Assembly: GCF_002909375.1 (NCBI RefSeq)
Contig: NZ_PPXD01000026.1
Span: 186,001-250,000 of the forward strand
Direction of reading: 5' to 3'
DNA: 64,000 bases
Source of the DNA: Cryobacterium zongtaii
Lineage (GTDB): Bacteria > Actinomycetota > Actinomycetes > Actinomycetales > Microbacteriaceae
Positions 43,033-50,505 of the stretch are shown piece after piece. The notes beneath the pieces were generated by a model, which worked only from the letters and a program-made list of their open reading frames with translations, was not told the DNA's origin and ran no database searches. The position numbers and the translations under genes are program-made. The number at the start of each line of letters is the position of its first letter. Within the stretch, counting starts at the first letter, position 1.

Positions 43033-44073
43033 TCAGTCGCTCTCTGCCCCTGAGCGGGACCTGGCCACAATGGAGGAGGCCGTGAAGTTGATGACCAGGG
43101 TCAGCAGGAACAGCACCAGACCGGCCGCCATCAGCGCGGAGAGGCCGAAGGCGCTCGATTCGCCGTAGCGCAGGGCGATAAGCGCCGACACCGAATTGCT
43201 ACCGGTCTTGAGCAGCTGCCAGTTGATGGTGAAGATCGGCGAGATGATCATGTAGACGGCGATGGTCTCGCCCAGGGCCCGGCCGAGGCCGAGCATGGTG
43301 CCGCCGATAATTCCGCCGCGTCCAAAGGGAAGGACGACGGCCTGGATCATGCCCCAGCGGGTCGACCCGAGGGCGAACGCCGCCTCGCGTTCCCCGATCG
43401 GGGCCTGGGAGAAGGCCTCGCGCATGACCGAAGTCTGGGTGGGCACCACCATCAGCCCGACAACGATGCCGGCGATGAACGCCGAGGAGGTGAAAGCGCT
43501 GGCGTCGGTGAGGGCATCGCCGGACGCATCCGAGACCCTGAAGAACGGGATCCAGCCGAAGTAGGTCGAGATCCAGCTGGCCACCGGGATGACGTTGGCT
43601 TGCAGGAAGAACACTCCCCAGAGCCCGAAGACCACGCTCGGCACGGCGGCCATCAGGTCGACGAGGGTGACCAGGGTGGACCGCAAGCGGCCCTGGGCGA
43701 CCTCGGAGATGAGCAGCGCGGTGCCCAGCGCGAGCGGCACCGCGACACACATGGCGATGAGGGCGATCGTGATGGTGCCGAAGAGCACAGAGGCGATGCC
43801 GAAGGACTGGGACTCCGGTGACCATTCCTGTTCGGTGAGGAACGAGAAGCCCGCGACGCCGAGGGCGTCAGAGGCCCGGATCGAGAGGAAGACCCCCACG
43901 GCGAGCATGATCGCGACGGTGATACCACCGGCGGCGAACGCCACCGAACGGAACACGGAGTCCGACACCGACGGCCGGGACACCAGCGTGCGCCGACGTT
44001 CCTTCTCGAAGGGGAACGCTTCGGTGTCCGGCGCGGGGCGCGTAGACAGAGAAGCATTGATCGTGCGTGGCAT
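43033..44073 (-). CDS. pstC: Phosphate-type ABC transporter permease PstC
   Basis: A 346-residue permease with about six to seven membrane helices. EAA loop: EREAAFALGSTRWGMIQAVV followed by LPFGRGGIIGGTMLGLGRAL. Further PstC landmarks: FLTEQEWSPESQSFGIASVL, LMAAVPSVVFGLWGVFFLQ and GIVVGLMVVPTQTSVMREAF. The ATG at 44073 has GAGGA about six bases upstream; a longer extension to 44151 is not supported. It is the first gene of the locus. The 163-bp gap upstream contains the palindrome AAACATATGTTT at 44146-44157, but no convincing PHO box. Confidence 0.93.
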   Translation of the reverse strand: MPRTINASLSTRPAPDTEAFPFEKERRRTLVSRPSVSDSVFRSVAFAAGGITVAIMLAVGVFLSIRASDALGVAGFSFLTEQEWSPESQSFGIASVLFGTITIALIAMCVAVPLALGTALLISEVAQGRLRSTLVTLVDLMAAVPSVVFGLWGVFFLQANVIPVASWISTYFGWIPFFRVSDASGDALTDASAFTSSAFIAGIVVGLMVVPTQTSVMREAFSQAPIGEREAAFALGSTRWGMIQAVVLPFGRGGIIGGTMLGLGRALGETIAVYMIISPIFTINWQLLKTGSNSVSALIALRYGESSAFGLSALMAAGLVLFLLTLVINFTASSIVARSRSGAESD

Positions 44074-44145
44074 GGGTGTCCTCGGGAGCGACAGGGGGGG
44101 GAACGGGGCAGGGCCGTGCGGGCCGGGTAAGCGGCCGCACGTCCG

Positions 44146-44157
44146 AAACATATGTTT
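44146..44157. promoter_or_regulatory. 12-bp palindrome upstream of pstC
   Basis: AAACATATGTTT is a perfect AT-rich palindrome in a GC-rich background, 73 bp before the pstC start, between pstC and the upstream kinase gene. It is a candidate operator for the locus. No regulator is linked to it by sequence. Confidence 0.35.
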
Positions 44158-44236
44158 GGGTTGCCGGGTGAATTCGCGGAGTCGGTTTCGCTACCGAGCC
44201 ATGGACACGGTGTGTTGACTTGGCGCCGGTCGACGC

Positions 44237-46039
44237 TCAGGGCGACGGAGCCGGCGGTGCGCTGTTCGTGGGCGTGGTGCTCGGGCCCGGCGACGACGAC
44301 GGCGTGGCCGTCGGATGGACCGGGGCCGCGGCGGCCACGGTGATCGTCACGCTCGTTCCGAGGCGCAGCACCGCTGCCGGGTCCGGATGGCTCGCGAGCA
44401 CCGTGCCAGGCACCGTAGCCCCGTCGATGCGGGTCTCGACGACAGCGACGAATCCCGCGTTCTGCAGGGCGGCCACAGCCTCAGCCGAGGCAAGCCCGAC
44501 GGTGGCGGGAACGCTGTTCGAGCCGGACGCCACCACCAGGTCGACGGTGTCCCCCGCGTTCAGCCACGATCCTGGCCCCGGCTCAAGGGCGAGAACGGTG
44601 TCGCCGGTCCGCACCGAATCCGCCGGTGTCAGGCTGCCCAGACGGAGACCTGCGGCCTCGAGGGCAGCGCGGGCCTCGCCGAGCGGCATGATGGTGAGCT
44701 CGGGCACCTGGACCGATGGGGATGGGGCCTCGACCGGTGCTGGGGGTGCCGTCGACATGTCGGTGCTGACCTCCGCAGCGGTCGCCGATGGCGTGCTGCT
44801 CACGGCCACGAACGACCGGGCAGAGCCACCGGCGGCCGCCACCCAGCCGGCCGCGATCACCCCCGCAACGAGCACCAAGGCGACCCAGCCGGCCGCCCGC
44901 CCTCCGCCCGGCCGCTGGCGTCCGGGCCGAGGCACGGAGGGCGATCCGGCCGCCGAACCTGTGGCCGACCCGGCCGTCGCCCCACCCGGCGGACGTTGCG
45001 CGGTGCGCGGCAGCACGGTGGTGGGGCCGGGGTCGGTGACGGCGTGTGGCAGCCCGTCAACCAGGCGGTCGAACCGGCGAGTGCGGTCGTCGCCGATACC
45101 GGTATCGGCCGGCGCGGGCGGCGTCAGGGCCAGAATGGCGTTCCGCATCTCAGCCGCGGAGGTGAACCTGTCCTCCCGGTGCTTGAGCAGCGCCCGCACC
45201 ACGATCCGGTCGACGCCCCGAGGGATGCCGGCCCGTGCCACCGACGGAACCGGTGGCGGTGCGAGCGCGTGGGCGCGCATCACTGCGGCCACGGTGTCGC
45301 GGACATAGGGCGCCTCCCCGGTCAGCGCGAAGTACAACACCCCGCCCAGCTGGTAGAGGTCACCGCGCTCGTCGACGGGAACACCGGCGGCCTGCTCGGG
45401 TGAGAGGTAGTTGACACTGCCCAGCACGCCGACGGGCCGGTCCTCATCGGCATCCGGATCGTGGCCGTCTGCCGGTTCGCTGCCCAGCACGTCCGACCCG
45501 ACCGCCGCCCGGCCGGCCGCATCCGCCAGGCCGAAGTCGAGCAGTCGGACGCCAGCTATATCGAGTCGGCCGTCGCCGCCGGGGGCGATCATGATGTTCG
45601 CCGGTGACACGTCGCGGTGGATCAGCCCGGCGGCGTGGGCGGCGGCCAGCGCCTGCAGCACTGCGAGAGCGACCGTGAGGGCATCCGGGACCGGAAGCGG
45701 GCCGGTGCGGCCGACGTGCTCGGCGAGGCTCTCGCCCGGGGCGAGATCCAGGGCGATCCAGGCGAGCGGCTCGGCGGCATCGTCGTGCACACCCACGTCG
45801 AGGACGGCCACGATGTTCGGGTGCCGGACCCCGGCCGCCGCACGGGCCTCCCGGAAAAACGCCTCCCGGAGCCTCGGGGAGCTGGACAACACCGGATGCA
45901 GGATCTTGAGCGCGATGGTTTCGCCGGAACGGGTGTCGACGGCGGCGAAAACCGACGCGGATCCACCCGTGCCGAGCAGCGCACCCAGCCGGTAGCGCTC
46001 GGAGATCAGGCCGGCGACCGGGCCGGACAGCCGGTTCAC
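44237..46039 (-). CDS. PASTA-domain serine/threonine protein kinase (PknB-like)
   Basis: A 600-residue receptor kinase. Kinase domain about 14-300: G-loop LGTGGSASVF, Lys45 (IALKIL), Glu64, catalytic loop HRDVSPANIM with Asp143, and LDFGLAD with Asp168. The catalytic-loop Lys (HRDxK) is Ser145, an uncommon variant; other key residues are intact. A membrane helix lies at about 384-403. Outside are two PASTA repeats (about 445-505 and 509-570), known to bind peptidoglycan or muropeptides, and a Pro/Ser/Thr tail. The GTG at 46039 overlaps the transglycosylase stop by 4 bp. It probably senses cell-wall state; the Pst locus lies directly downstream. Confidence 0.9.
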   Translation of the reverse strand: MNRLSGPVAGLISERYRLGALLGTGGSASVFAAVDTRSGETIALKILHPVLSSSPRLREAFFREARAAAGVRHPNIVAVLDVGVHDDAAEPLAWIALDLAPGESLAEHVGRTGPLPVPDALTVALAVLQALAAAHAAGLIHRDVSPANIMIAPGGDGRLDIAGVRLLDFGLADAAGRAAVGSDVLGSEPADGHDPDADEDRPVGVLGSVNYLSPEQAAGVPVDERGDLYQLGGVLYFALTGEAPYVRDTVAAVMRAHALAPPPVPSVARAGIPRGVDRIVVRALLKHREDRFTSAAEMRNAILALTPPAPADTGIGDDRTRRFDRLVDGLPHAVTDPGPTTVLPRTAQRPPGGATAGSATGSAAGSPSVPRPGRQRPGGGRAAGWVALVLVAGVIAAGWVAAAGGSARSFVAVSSTPSATAAEVSTDMSTAPPAPVEAPSPSVQVPELTIMPLGEARAALEAAGLRLGSLTPADSVRTGDTVLALEPGPGSWLNAGDTVDLVVASGSNSVPATVGLASAEAVAALQNAGFVAVVETRIDGATVPGTVLASHPDPAAVLRLGTSVTITVAAAAPVHPTATPSSSPGPSTTPTNSAPPAPSP

Positions 46040-46854
46040 GGCATCCGCGCTGCGTAGCCGTTCGCCGCCACGGCGACGGAATCGACGTAGCTCTCGACGT
46101 GGTTGTACGAGTAGACGGCCGCCCGCCAGGCCGTCGCGGCCGAGAGGTCGCCCGTGTCGCAGAGGTACCGGCCGGTCGCCAGCGCGGCGTCGTCGATCTG
46201 TTGGGGGTCGGCGGTTCCGTCGCCATTGCCGTCCGCACCCCACCGGTCCCAGGTGGCCGGGATGAATTGGAGCGGGCCGACGGCACGGTCGAACTCGGTA
46301 TTGCCGTCCCAGCGGCCGGCGTCGGTGTCGACGAAGACGTCGTATTCGGACCCATCCAGCAGCGGCCCGTAGATCCCCGGCGCCGCGACGCCGTCGGCGC
46401 CGATCGCTGAGCCGTCGTGGCTGCCGTGGTCGGATTCGATCGATCCCAGCGCCGCGAGGGTAGTCCAGCCCAGGCGACAGCCGGGCTGTTCGCTAGCCAG
46501 CCGCAGTGCTGCGCCCGCGTACCCGAGCAGAGCTCTGTGCGGGATGCCGGTGGCCGATGCCGCCGCCCTGGCCCAGTCCGCCGACACCAGGCCGGCAGCG
46601 GGGACTCCGACCAGGACGGAAGTGCCGACGGCCACGTTCCCTGACTGGCTGACGGATGCCGTTGGCGCCGGGGCAGGCAGCAACACTGCCGGCGCAGCGG
46701 CACTGCTCGACTCGCCCGCACTGCTCGACCAGGCCGTCCTGTACTCCCCTGGCCCTCCCACCGATTGCAGCAGGGCTCCCCCGACCAGCCAGGCCGTCAG
46801 GACCAGGAACAGGCCGAGGGGTACCCAGTCGGCCCAACGCTCGCGGGCGCTCAC
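46036..46854 (-). CDS. Membrane-anchored lytic transglycosylase-like protein (SLT fold)
   Basis: A 272-residue protein with an N-terminal membrane helix (about 10-31), an Ala/Ser/Pro spacer and a C-terminal transglycosylase domain. Landmarks: RLGWTTLAALGSIESDHGSH with the likely catalytic Glu140, then FDRAVGPLQFIPATWDRWGA, GTADPQQIDDAALATGRYLC and AVYSYNHVESYVDSV. Such enzymes cleave peptidoglycan glycan strands. GTG start at 46854, 4-bp overlap with the preceding gene and with the kinase gene. The coupling with a PASTA kinase suggests regulated wall remodelling. Confidence 0.88.
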   Translation of the reverse strand: MSARERWADWVPLGLFLVLTAWLVGGALLQSVGGPGEYRTAWSSSAGESSSAAAPAVLLPAPAPTASVSQSGNVAVGTSVLVGVPAAGLVSADWARAAASATGIPHRALLGYAGAALRLASEQPGCRLGWTTLAALGSIESDHGSHDGSAIGADGVAAPGIYGPLLDGSEYDVFVDTDAGRWDGNTEFDRAVGPLQFIPATWDRWGADGNGDGTADPQQIDDAALATGRYLCDTGDLSAATAWRAAVYSYNHVESYVDSVAVAANGYAARMP

Positions 46855-47318
46855 CAGACGCCGGCCAGTTCGGCGTCGCCACGGGGCCGGCGGGAACGGC
46901 GGGCTCCGGGCTCGACCATGCGCCGAGGATCGGCCGTCACCACCGCGCTGCGCAAGGCGGCCAGGGCGCCCGCGCAGGCATCCCGGCTGGCCGACGTCGT
47001 TCCGTACCACCGTCCACTCGTCATCACGGCGACGTTGTCGACGGTGACAACCCAGCCGTGGGTTCCGGATACCGGCCCGGTCACGGCGCGCATGGCCATC
47101 CGGTCGACCCCAAGCTGCAACGCGAGCACGTGCGCCCGAGCCGTGGCGAAGGACGAATACACCGAGGAACTGCGCCCCAACTCCCGGCTGTTCGACGCGA
47201 GGAGACGCCAGATCCCGGAGTGTGCCGACCAGGACCCGTCGGTGGCTGACGTGCCGCGCGCGCCGCCGCGGCGTGGAACCGGCACGATGCGGGCAAGCCC
47301 GACCTCGCCCGATTGCAA
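46851..47318 (-). CDS. Small protein of unknown function (first gene of the kinase operon)
   Basis: A 155-residue protein if started at the TTG at 47318, which has AGGGAA just upstream. It contains SSSVYSSFATARAHVLALQL and VDNVAVMTSGRWYGTTSASR, followed by an Arg-rich C-terminus. No membrane helix and no family that I recognise. The composition is ordinary for the region, and the tail overlaps the transglycosylase start by 4 bp (GTGA), which supports it as a real gene. The start codon lies inside a hairpin (see the next entry). Confidence 0.55.
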   Translation of the reverse strand: MQSGEVGLARIVPVPRRGGARGTSATDGSWSAHSGIWRLLASNSRELGRSSSVYSSFATARAHVLALQLGVDRMAMRAVTGPVSGTHGWVVTVDNVAVMTSGRWYGTTSASRDACAGALAALRSAVVTADPRRMVEPGARRSRRPRGDAELAGVW

Positions 47319-47353
47319 GTGTTCCCTAAACGACAGCCAACCCTGCAATCGGG
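47308..47353 (-). promoter_or_regulatory. Inverted repeat covering the start of the kinase operon
   Basis: CCCGATTGCA (47308-47317) and TGCAATCGGG (47344-47353) are perfect 10-bp inverted arms. In the minus-strand transcript the 3' arm includes the end of the TTG start codon, and the AGGGAA ribosome site lies in the 26-nt loop. It could hide the start codon, or be a DNA operator. Confidence 0.5.
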
Positions 47354-47573
47354 GGTCAGCGGCCGAGCTGAAGGCGCAAAAGATCACGCTGGCGCTCGTT
47401 GACACGCTGCTCCTCGAAACCCTGGATTGACTCGGTACGAGGACAAACCCAACGGGTGTCGGTGATGACAACGCTGACGTGGCCGGCCTCAGCGAGAACA
47501 TTCGTGGGGCGAGGTGACCGTAGCCGGTCAGTTGACTGAACGAGCGGTGTACGCTCCCTGACCGAACGCTGTG
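47319..47573. other. Intergenic region between metI and the kinase operon
   Basis: About 255 bp without a convincing gene. It is expected to hold the promoter of the kinase operon. Apart from the inverted repeat at its edge I see no tRNA, repeat or clear terminator. Confidence 0.5.
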
Positions 47574-48233
47574 CTATCGGCGCAGCGCCTTGCGGGCCAG
47601 TCGGTTGCCGAGGAACTGCACAACCTGCACGAAGATGACGATCAATAGCACCGCGGCCCAGGTGACGACGGGGTCGAACTGGCGCCAGCCGTAGAGCAAC
47701 GCGAACGCACCCAGTCCGCCGCCGCCGACGTAGCCGGCTACCGCTGACATGTCCACGAGCGCGACGAAGATGAACGTGTAGCCCAAGATCAGCGGGCCCA
47801 GAGCCTCAGGCAGCAGCACCGTGAAGATGATCCGCACGGGGCCCGCGCCCACGCTGCGGGCCGCTTCGATCACGCCGGGCGTCACGGTGAGCAGGTTCTG
47901 CTCCACGATGCGGGCCATCGCGAACATGGCCGCGAGGGCGATCGTGAAGATCATCGCGTTGTTGCCGATCCCGGTGCCCACAACGGCGCGGGTGAGCGGT
48001 TGCACGGCGGCAAGGAAGATGATGAACGGGATGGGCCTGATGGTGTTGACCAGAACGTTGAGGACGCCGAACACCGCCCGATTGGACAGGATGCTGCCCG
48101 CCCGGGTGAGGTAGAGGCCGAGGCCCACTAGCAGGCCGCCGAACCCGCCCAGGAGCAGGGTGAGGCCCACGATGTACAGGGTCTCCCACGCGGCTACCCA
48201 CAGCTGGGGCAGAAGATCGATGAGTCCGTCCAT
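47574..48233 (-). CDS. metI: Methionine ABC transporter permease MetI
   Basis: A 219-residue permease with five hydrophobic segments. Family landmarks: [60 protein letters not shown] (EAA loop) and [20 protein letters not shown]. With MetN and MetQ it imports methionine. Only 2 bp separate it from metN upstream. The order metQ-metN-metI on the minus strand is a complete importer. Confidence 0.95.
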   Translation of the reverse strand: MDGLIDLLPQLWVAAWETLYIVGLTLLLGGFGGLLVGLGLYLTRAGSILSNRAVFGVLNVLVNTIRPIPFIIFLAAVQPLTRAVVGTGIGNNAMIFTIALAAMFAMARIVEQNLLTVTPGVIEAARSVGAGPVRIIFTVLLPEALGPLILGYTFIFVALVDMSAVAGYVGGGGLGAFALLYGWRQFDPVVTWAAVLLIVIFVQVVQFLGNRLARKALRR

Positions 48234-48235
48234 GG

Positions 48236-49276
48236 TCAGCGCACCTCGGTGACTGTCGTGAGCGCGCGCACCCTGTCGAGTGCGGCGTCGATGGTCGTGT
48301 CGTCGCCGGTCAGCGCGAGGGTGAGGTGCCCGAACGGGCGCCCCTGGATTTCGTTGATGCCGCCGTACACGACCTGGAAGGCGATACCGTCGCGGGACAG
48401 TTCGCCGAACACCTGGGTCTGGTCGACGGTGTCGCTGCGGAACGCGAGGGTCACGATGCGGCCGGTGTGCCTGGCGCGGAGCACCTCCAGCTCGGGCTTG
48501 GACGGCAGCCCCTTCACCACCGTTGAGACGAAACGAGCGGATGCGGCCTGCTGCGGGTTCGAGAACACGTCGAACACGTCGCCGCGTTCGATGATGCGAC
48601 CCTGGTCCATGACGGCAACCTTGGTGGCCAGCGTCTGGATGACATCCATCTCGTGGGTGATGACGATGATGGTGACGCCGAACTCGCGGTTGACCCGCTT
48701 GAGCAGTTCGAGGACCTCGTGGGTGGTCTCGGGGTCGAGGGCGCTGGTGGCCTCATCGGCCAGCAGCAGCGCGGGCGACGAGGCGAGGGCACGGGCGATG
48801 CCCACCCGCTGCTTCTGTCCGCCGGAGAGCTGGTCGGGATAGGCGCCGGCCTTGTCGGCCAGTCCCACGAAGTCGAGCATCTCGGCGACCCGTTTGGTGC
48901 GCTCGGCCTTCTCTCGACCGGCCACTTCGAGCGGATACGCCACATTGCGGGCCACGGTGCGGGAGTTCAGCAGGTTGAACTGCTGGAAGATCATGCCGAT
49001 ACCCAACCGGACCGGCCGCAGTTCGCGTTCGGGCAGCTGGGCGACGTCCCGACCGTCGATGAGGATCTGGCCCGCGGTTGACCGCTCGAGCACATTCACC
49101 AAGCGCACCAAGGTGCTCTTGCCGGCGCCCGAGTAGCCGATGATGCCGTAGACGTCGCCGGCGTCGATGCTGATGCTCACGTCGTCGATCGCCGTCACAT
49201 CCGGGGCTCCCTTGACGGTGGCCGGGTACACCTTGCTGACGTTGCGCAATTCGACGAGTGGGGTTGAAACGGTCAT
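48236..49276 (-). CDS. metN: Methionine ABC transporter ATP-binding protein MetN
   Basis: A 346-residue ATPase. Walker [22 protein letters not shown] loop [10 protein letters not shown]; signature [16 protein letters not shown]; Walker [21 protein letters not shown]; switch His in [12 protein letters not shown]. The C-terminal about 90 residues form the NIL (ACT-like) domain, where cytoplasmic methionine gives feedback inhibition in known MetN proteins. Complete and typical in length. Confidence 0.96.
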   Translation of the reverse strand: MTVSTPLVELRNVSKVYPATVKGAPDVTAIDDVSISIDAGDVYGIIGYSGAGKSTLVRLVNVLERSTAGQILIDGRDVAQLPERELRPVRLGIGMIFQQFNLLNSRTVARNVAYPLEVAGREKAERTKRVAEMLDFVGLADKAGAYPDQLSGGQKQRVGIARALASSPALLLADEATSALDPETTHEVLELLKRVNREFGVTIIVITHEMDVIQTLATKVAVMDQGRIIERGDVFDVFSNPQQAASARFVSTVVKGLPSKPELEVLRARHTGRIVTLAFRSDTVDQTQVFGELSRDGIAFQVVYGGINEIQGRPFGHLTLALTGDDTTIDAALDRVRALTTVTEVR

Positions 49277-49303
49277 GCAGATCCTTCGGTTGGAACGGGG
49301 AAA

Positions 49304-49338
49304 GGCCGGCCGCGCCTCACGGGGAGGGGCGACCGGCC
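49304..49338 (-). terminator. Intercistronic hairpin between metQ and metN
   Basis: GGCCGG (49304-49309) and CCGGCC (49333-49338), extended by further G/C pairs, form a strong stem just after the metQ stop on the minus strand, followed by only three T residues. It may partly stop transcription or protect the metQ transcript, giving more MetQ than MetN and MetI. Confidence 0.5.
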
Positions 49339-49346
49339 GGGACTGC

Positions 49347-50237
49347 CTACTTCTGTGCTGCGGTGTCCTTCTCGACCGTGGCCAGGGCGGCCTGCAGGTC
49401 GGCGGGCGACGTGGTGGCCAGGACCGCGGAGTTGCCGGAGACCTCGAGCAGGCCGTCGGTGACGGTCGTCGTGGTCTGGAACAGCTCGACGAGCTTGGCG
49501 TAGGTCTCGTTGTCCTTGTCGTCGGCGCGCACGGCGAACACGTTCACGTAGGGCAGTGCGGACTCGTCGGAGGGATCGTCCTTGACGAGGGCGTCCTCGA
49601 ACTTGAGGCCGGCCTTCTCCACGAAGTCGTTGTTGATGATCGCGGCATCCACGTCGGGCAGCGACGTCGCGGTGAGGGACGGCTCGAGCGCGGTGACGGT
49701 GACGAGGGACTTCTCGGTGTCGACGTCGTCGAGAGTGGAGAAGATCGTGCCGCCGTCCTTGAGGGTCAGCAGGTCGGCGCTCTGCAGCACGAGCAGCGCG
49801 CGGGCCAGGTTGCTGGCGTCGTTGGGCACGGCGACGGTGTCGCCCTTGCCCAGGTCGGCCACGTCGGTGACCTTGGTGGAGTACAGGCCGAGCGGGTAAA
49901 TGGCCGTCGCGCCGATGGGCGTGAGGTCTTCGCCGCTGGAGACGTTGTAATCGGCCAGGTAGACCAGGTGCTGGAACTGGTTCATATCGATGTCCCCGTT
50001 GGTCAGCGCCGGGTTGGGCTGGTTGTAGTCGGCGAAGTCGACGACCTCTACGGTGATGCCCTCTTCGGCGGCGGCCTCGGTGTAGTCGGCCCAGTATGGG
50101 TCGCTGGCCCCGACAACACCGATTTTCACGGTCTTGTCGTTGCCGCCGGCGCCACCGGCGCAGCCGGCGAGCAGGGTCACGCTGGCGCCGAGCGCCAGGG
50201 CTGCCAGGATGCTCTTCTTCGTTGTGATGTTCTTCAC
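49347..50237 (-). CDS. metQ: Methionine ABC transporter substrate-binding lipoprotein MetQ
   Basis: A 296-residue NlpA-family lipoprotein. Signal peptide with lipobox: SVTLLAGCAGG (lipidated Cys near residue 28). Binding-protein landmarks: VKIGVVGASDPYWADYTEAA, VVDFADYNQPNPALTNGDID, NQFQHLVYLADYN and PNDASNLARALLVLQSADLL. It captures D- or L-methionine outside the membrane. GTG start at 50237, with GGAG about nine bases upstream. I looked for a SAM riboswitch in the upstream 268 bp and found none that I could fold by eye. Confidence 0.93.
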   Translation of the reverse strand: MKNITTKKSILAALALGASVTLLAGCAGGAGGNDKTVKIGVVGASDPYWADYTEAAAEEGITVEVVDFADYNQPNPALTNGDIDMNQFQHLVYLADYNVSSGEDLTPIGATAIYPLGLYSTKVTDVADLGKGDTVAVPNDASNLARALLVLQSADLLTLKDGGTIFSTLDDVDTEKSLVTVTALEPSLTATSLPDVDAAIINNDFVEKAGLKFEDALVKDDPSDESALPYVNVFAVRADDKDNETYAKLVELFQTTTTVTDGLLEVSGNSAVLATTSPADLQAALATVEKDTAAQK

Positions 50238-50505
50238 TCTGATGTTCTCCACGTTTCGTTCGCTGTGTGTGCGCCCGCGCACGACGATGCGTTCACAGGC
50301 ACAGCGCAACCACGGAGTCATCGCGTGGGGGTTCTGTGCCGCAGCGTCGGGTGGCACTCTTCTACGGTAGCCGCAGCTCGGTCGAGCCGTGGGCCGCTCG
50401 GACACGAAACGTCACAGGAACTTCGACGAAAGCCGCCCAGTCACAGAATCTGCGAGCTGGGCGGCGGGTCGAGCAACCGGGGGTGCCGGTGGTGAGGGCG
50501 GTGAC

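Noticed and set aside
44074-44236. PHO box (PhoP direct repeats) before pstC
   Set aside because: Only one partial ATTCACCC-like unit is visible; tandem GTTCA-type repeats are missing. The region does contain a different palindrome, which is listed.
44237-46039. PASTA kinase as a pseudokinase because of Ser145 in HRDVS
   Set aside because: The ATP-binding Lys45, Glu64, Asp143 and DFG Asp168 are all present, so activity is likely; the Ser is noted only as a variant.
50238-50505. SAM or other methionine riboswitch before metQ
   Set aside because: I found only a short GTGCC/GGCAC stem and none of the conserved SAM-I or SAM-IV cores. An Infernal search would be needed to reopen it.
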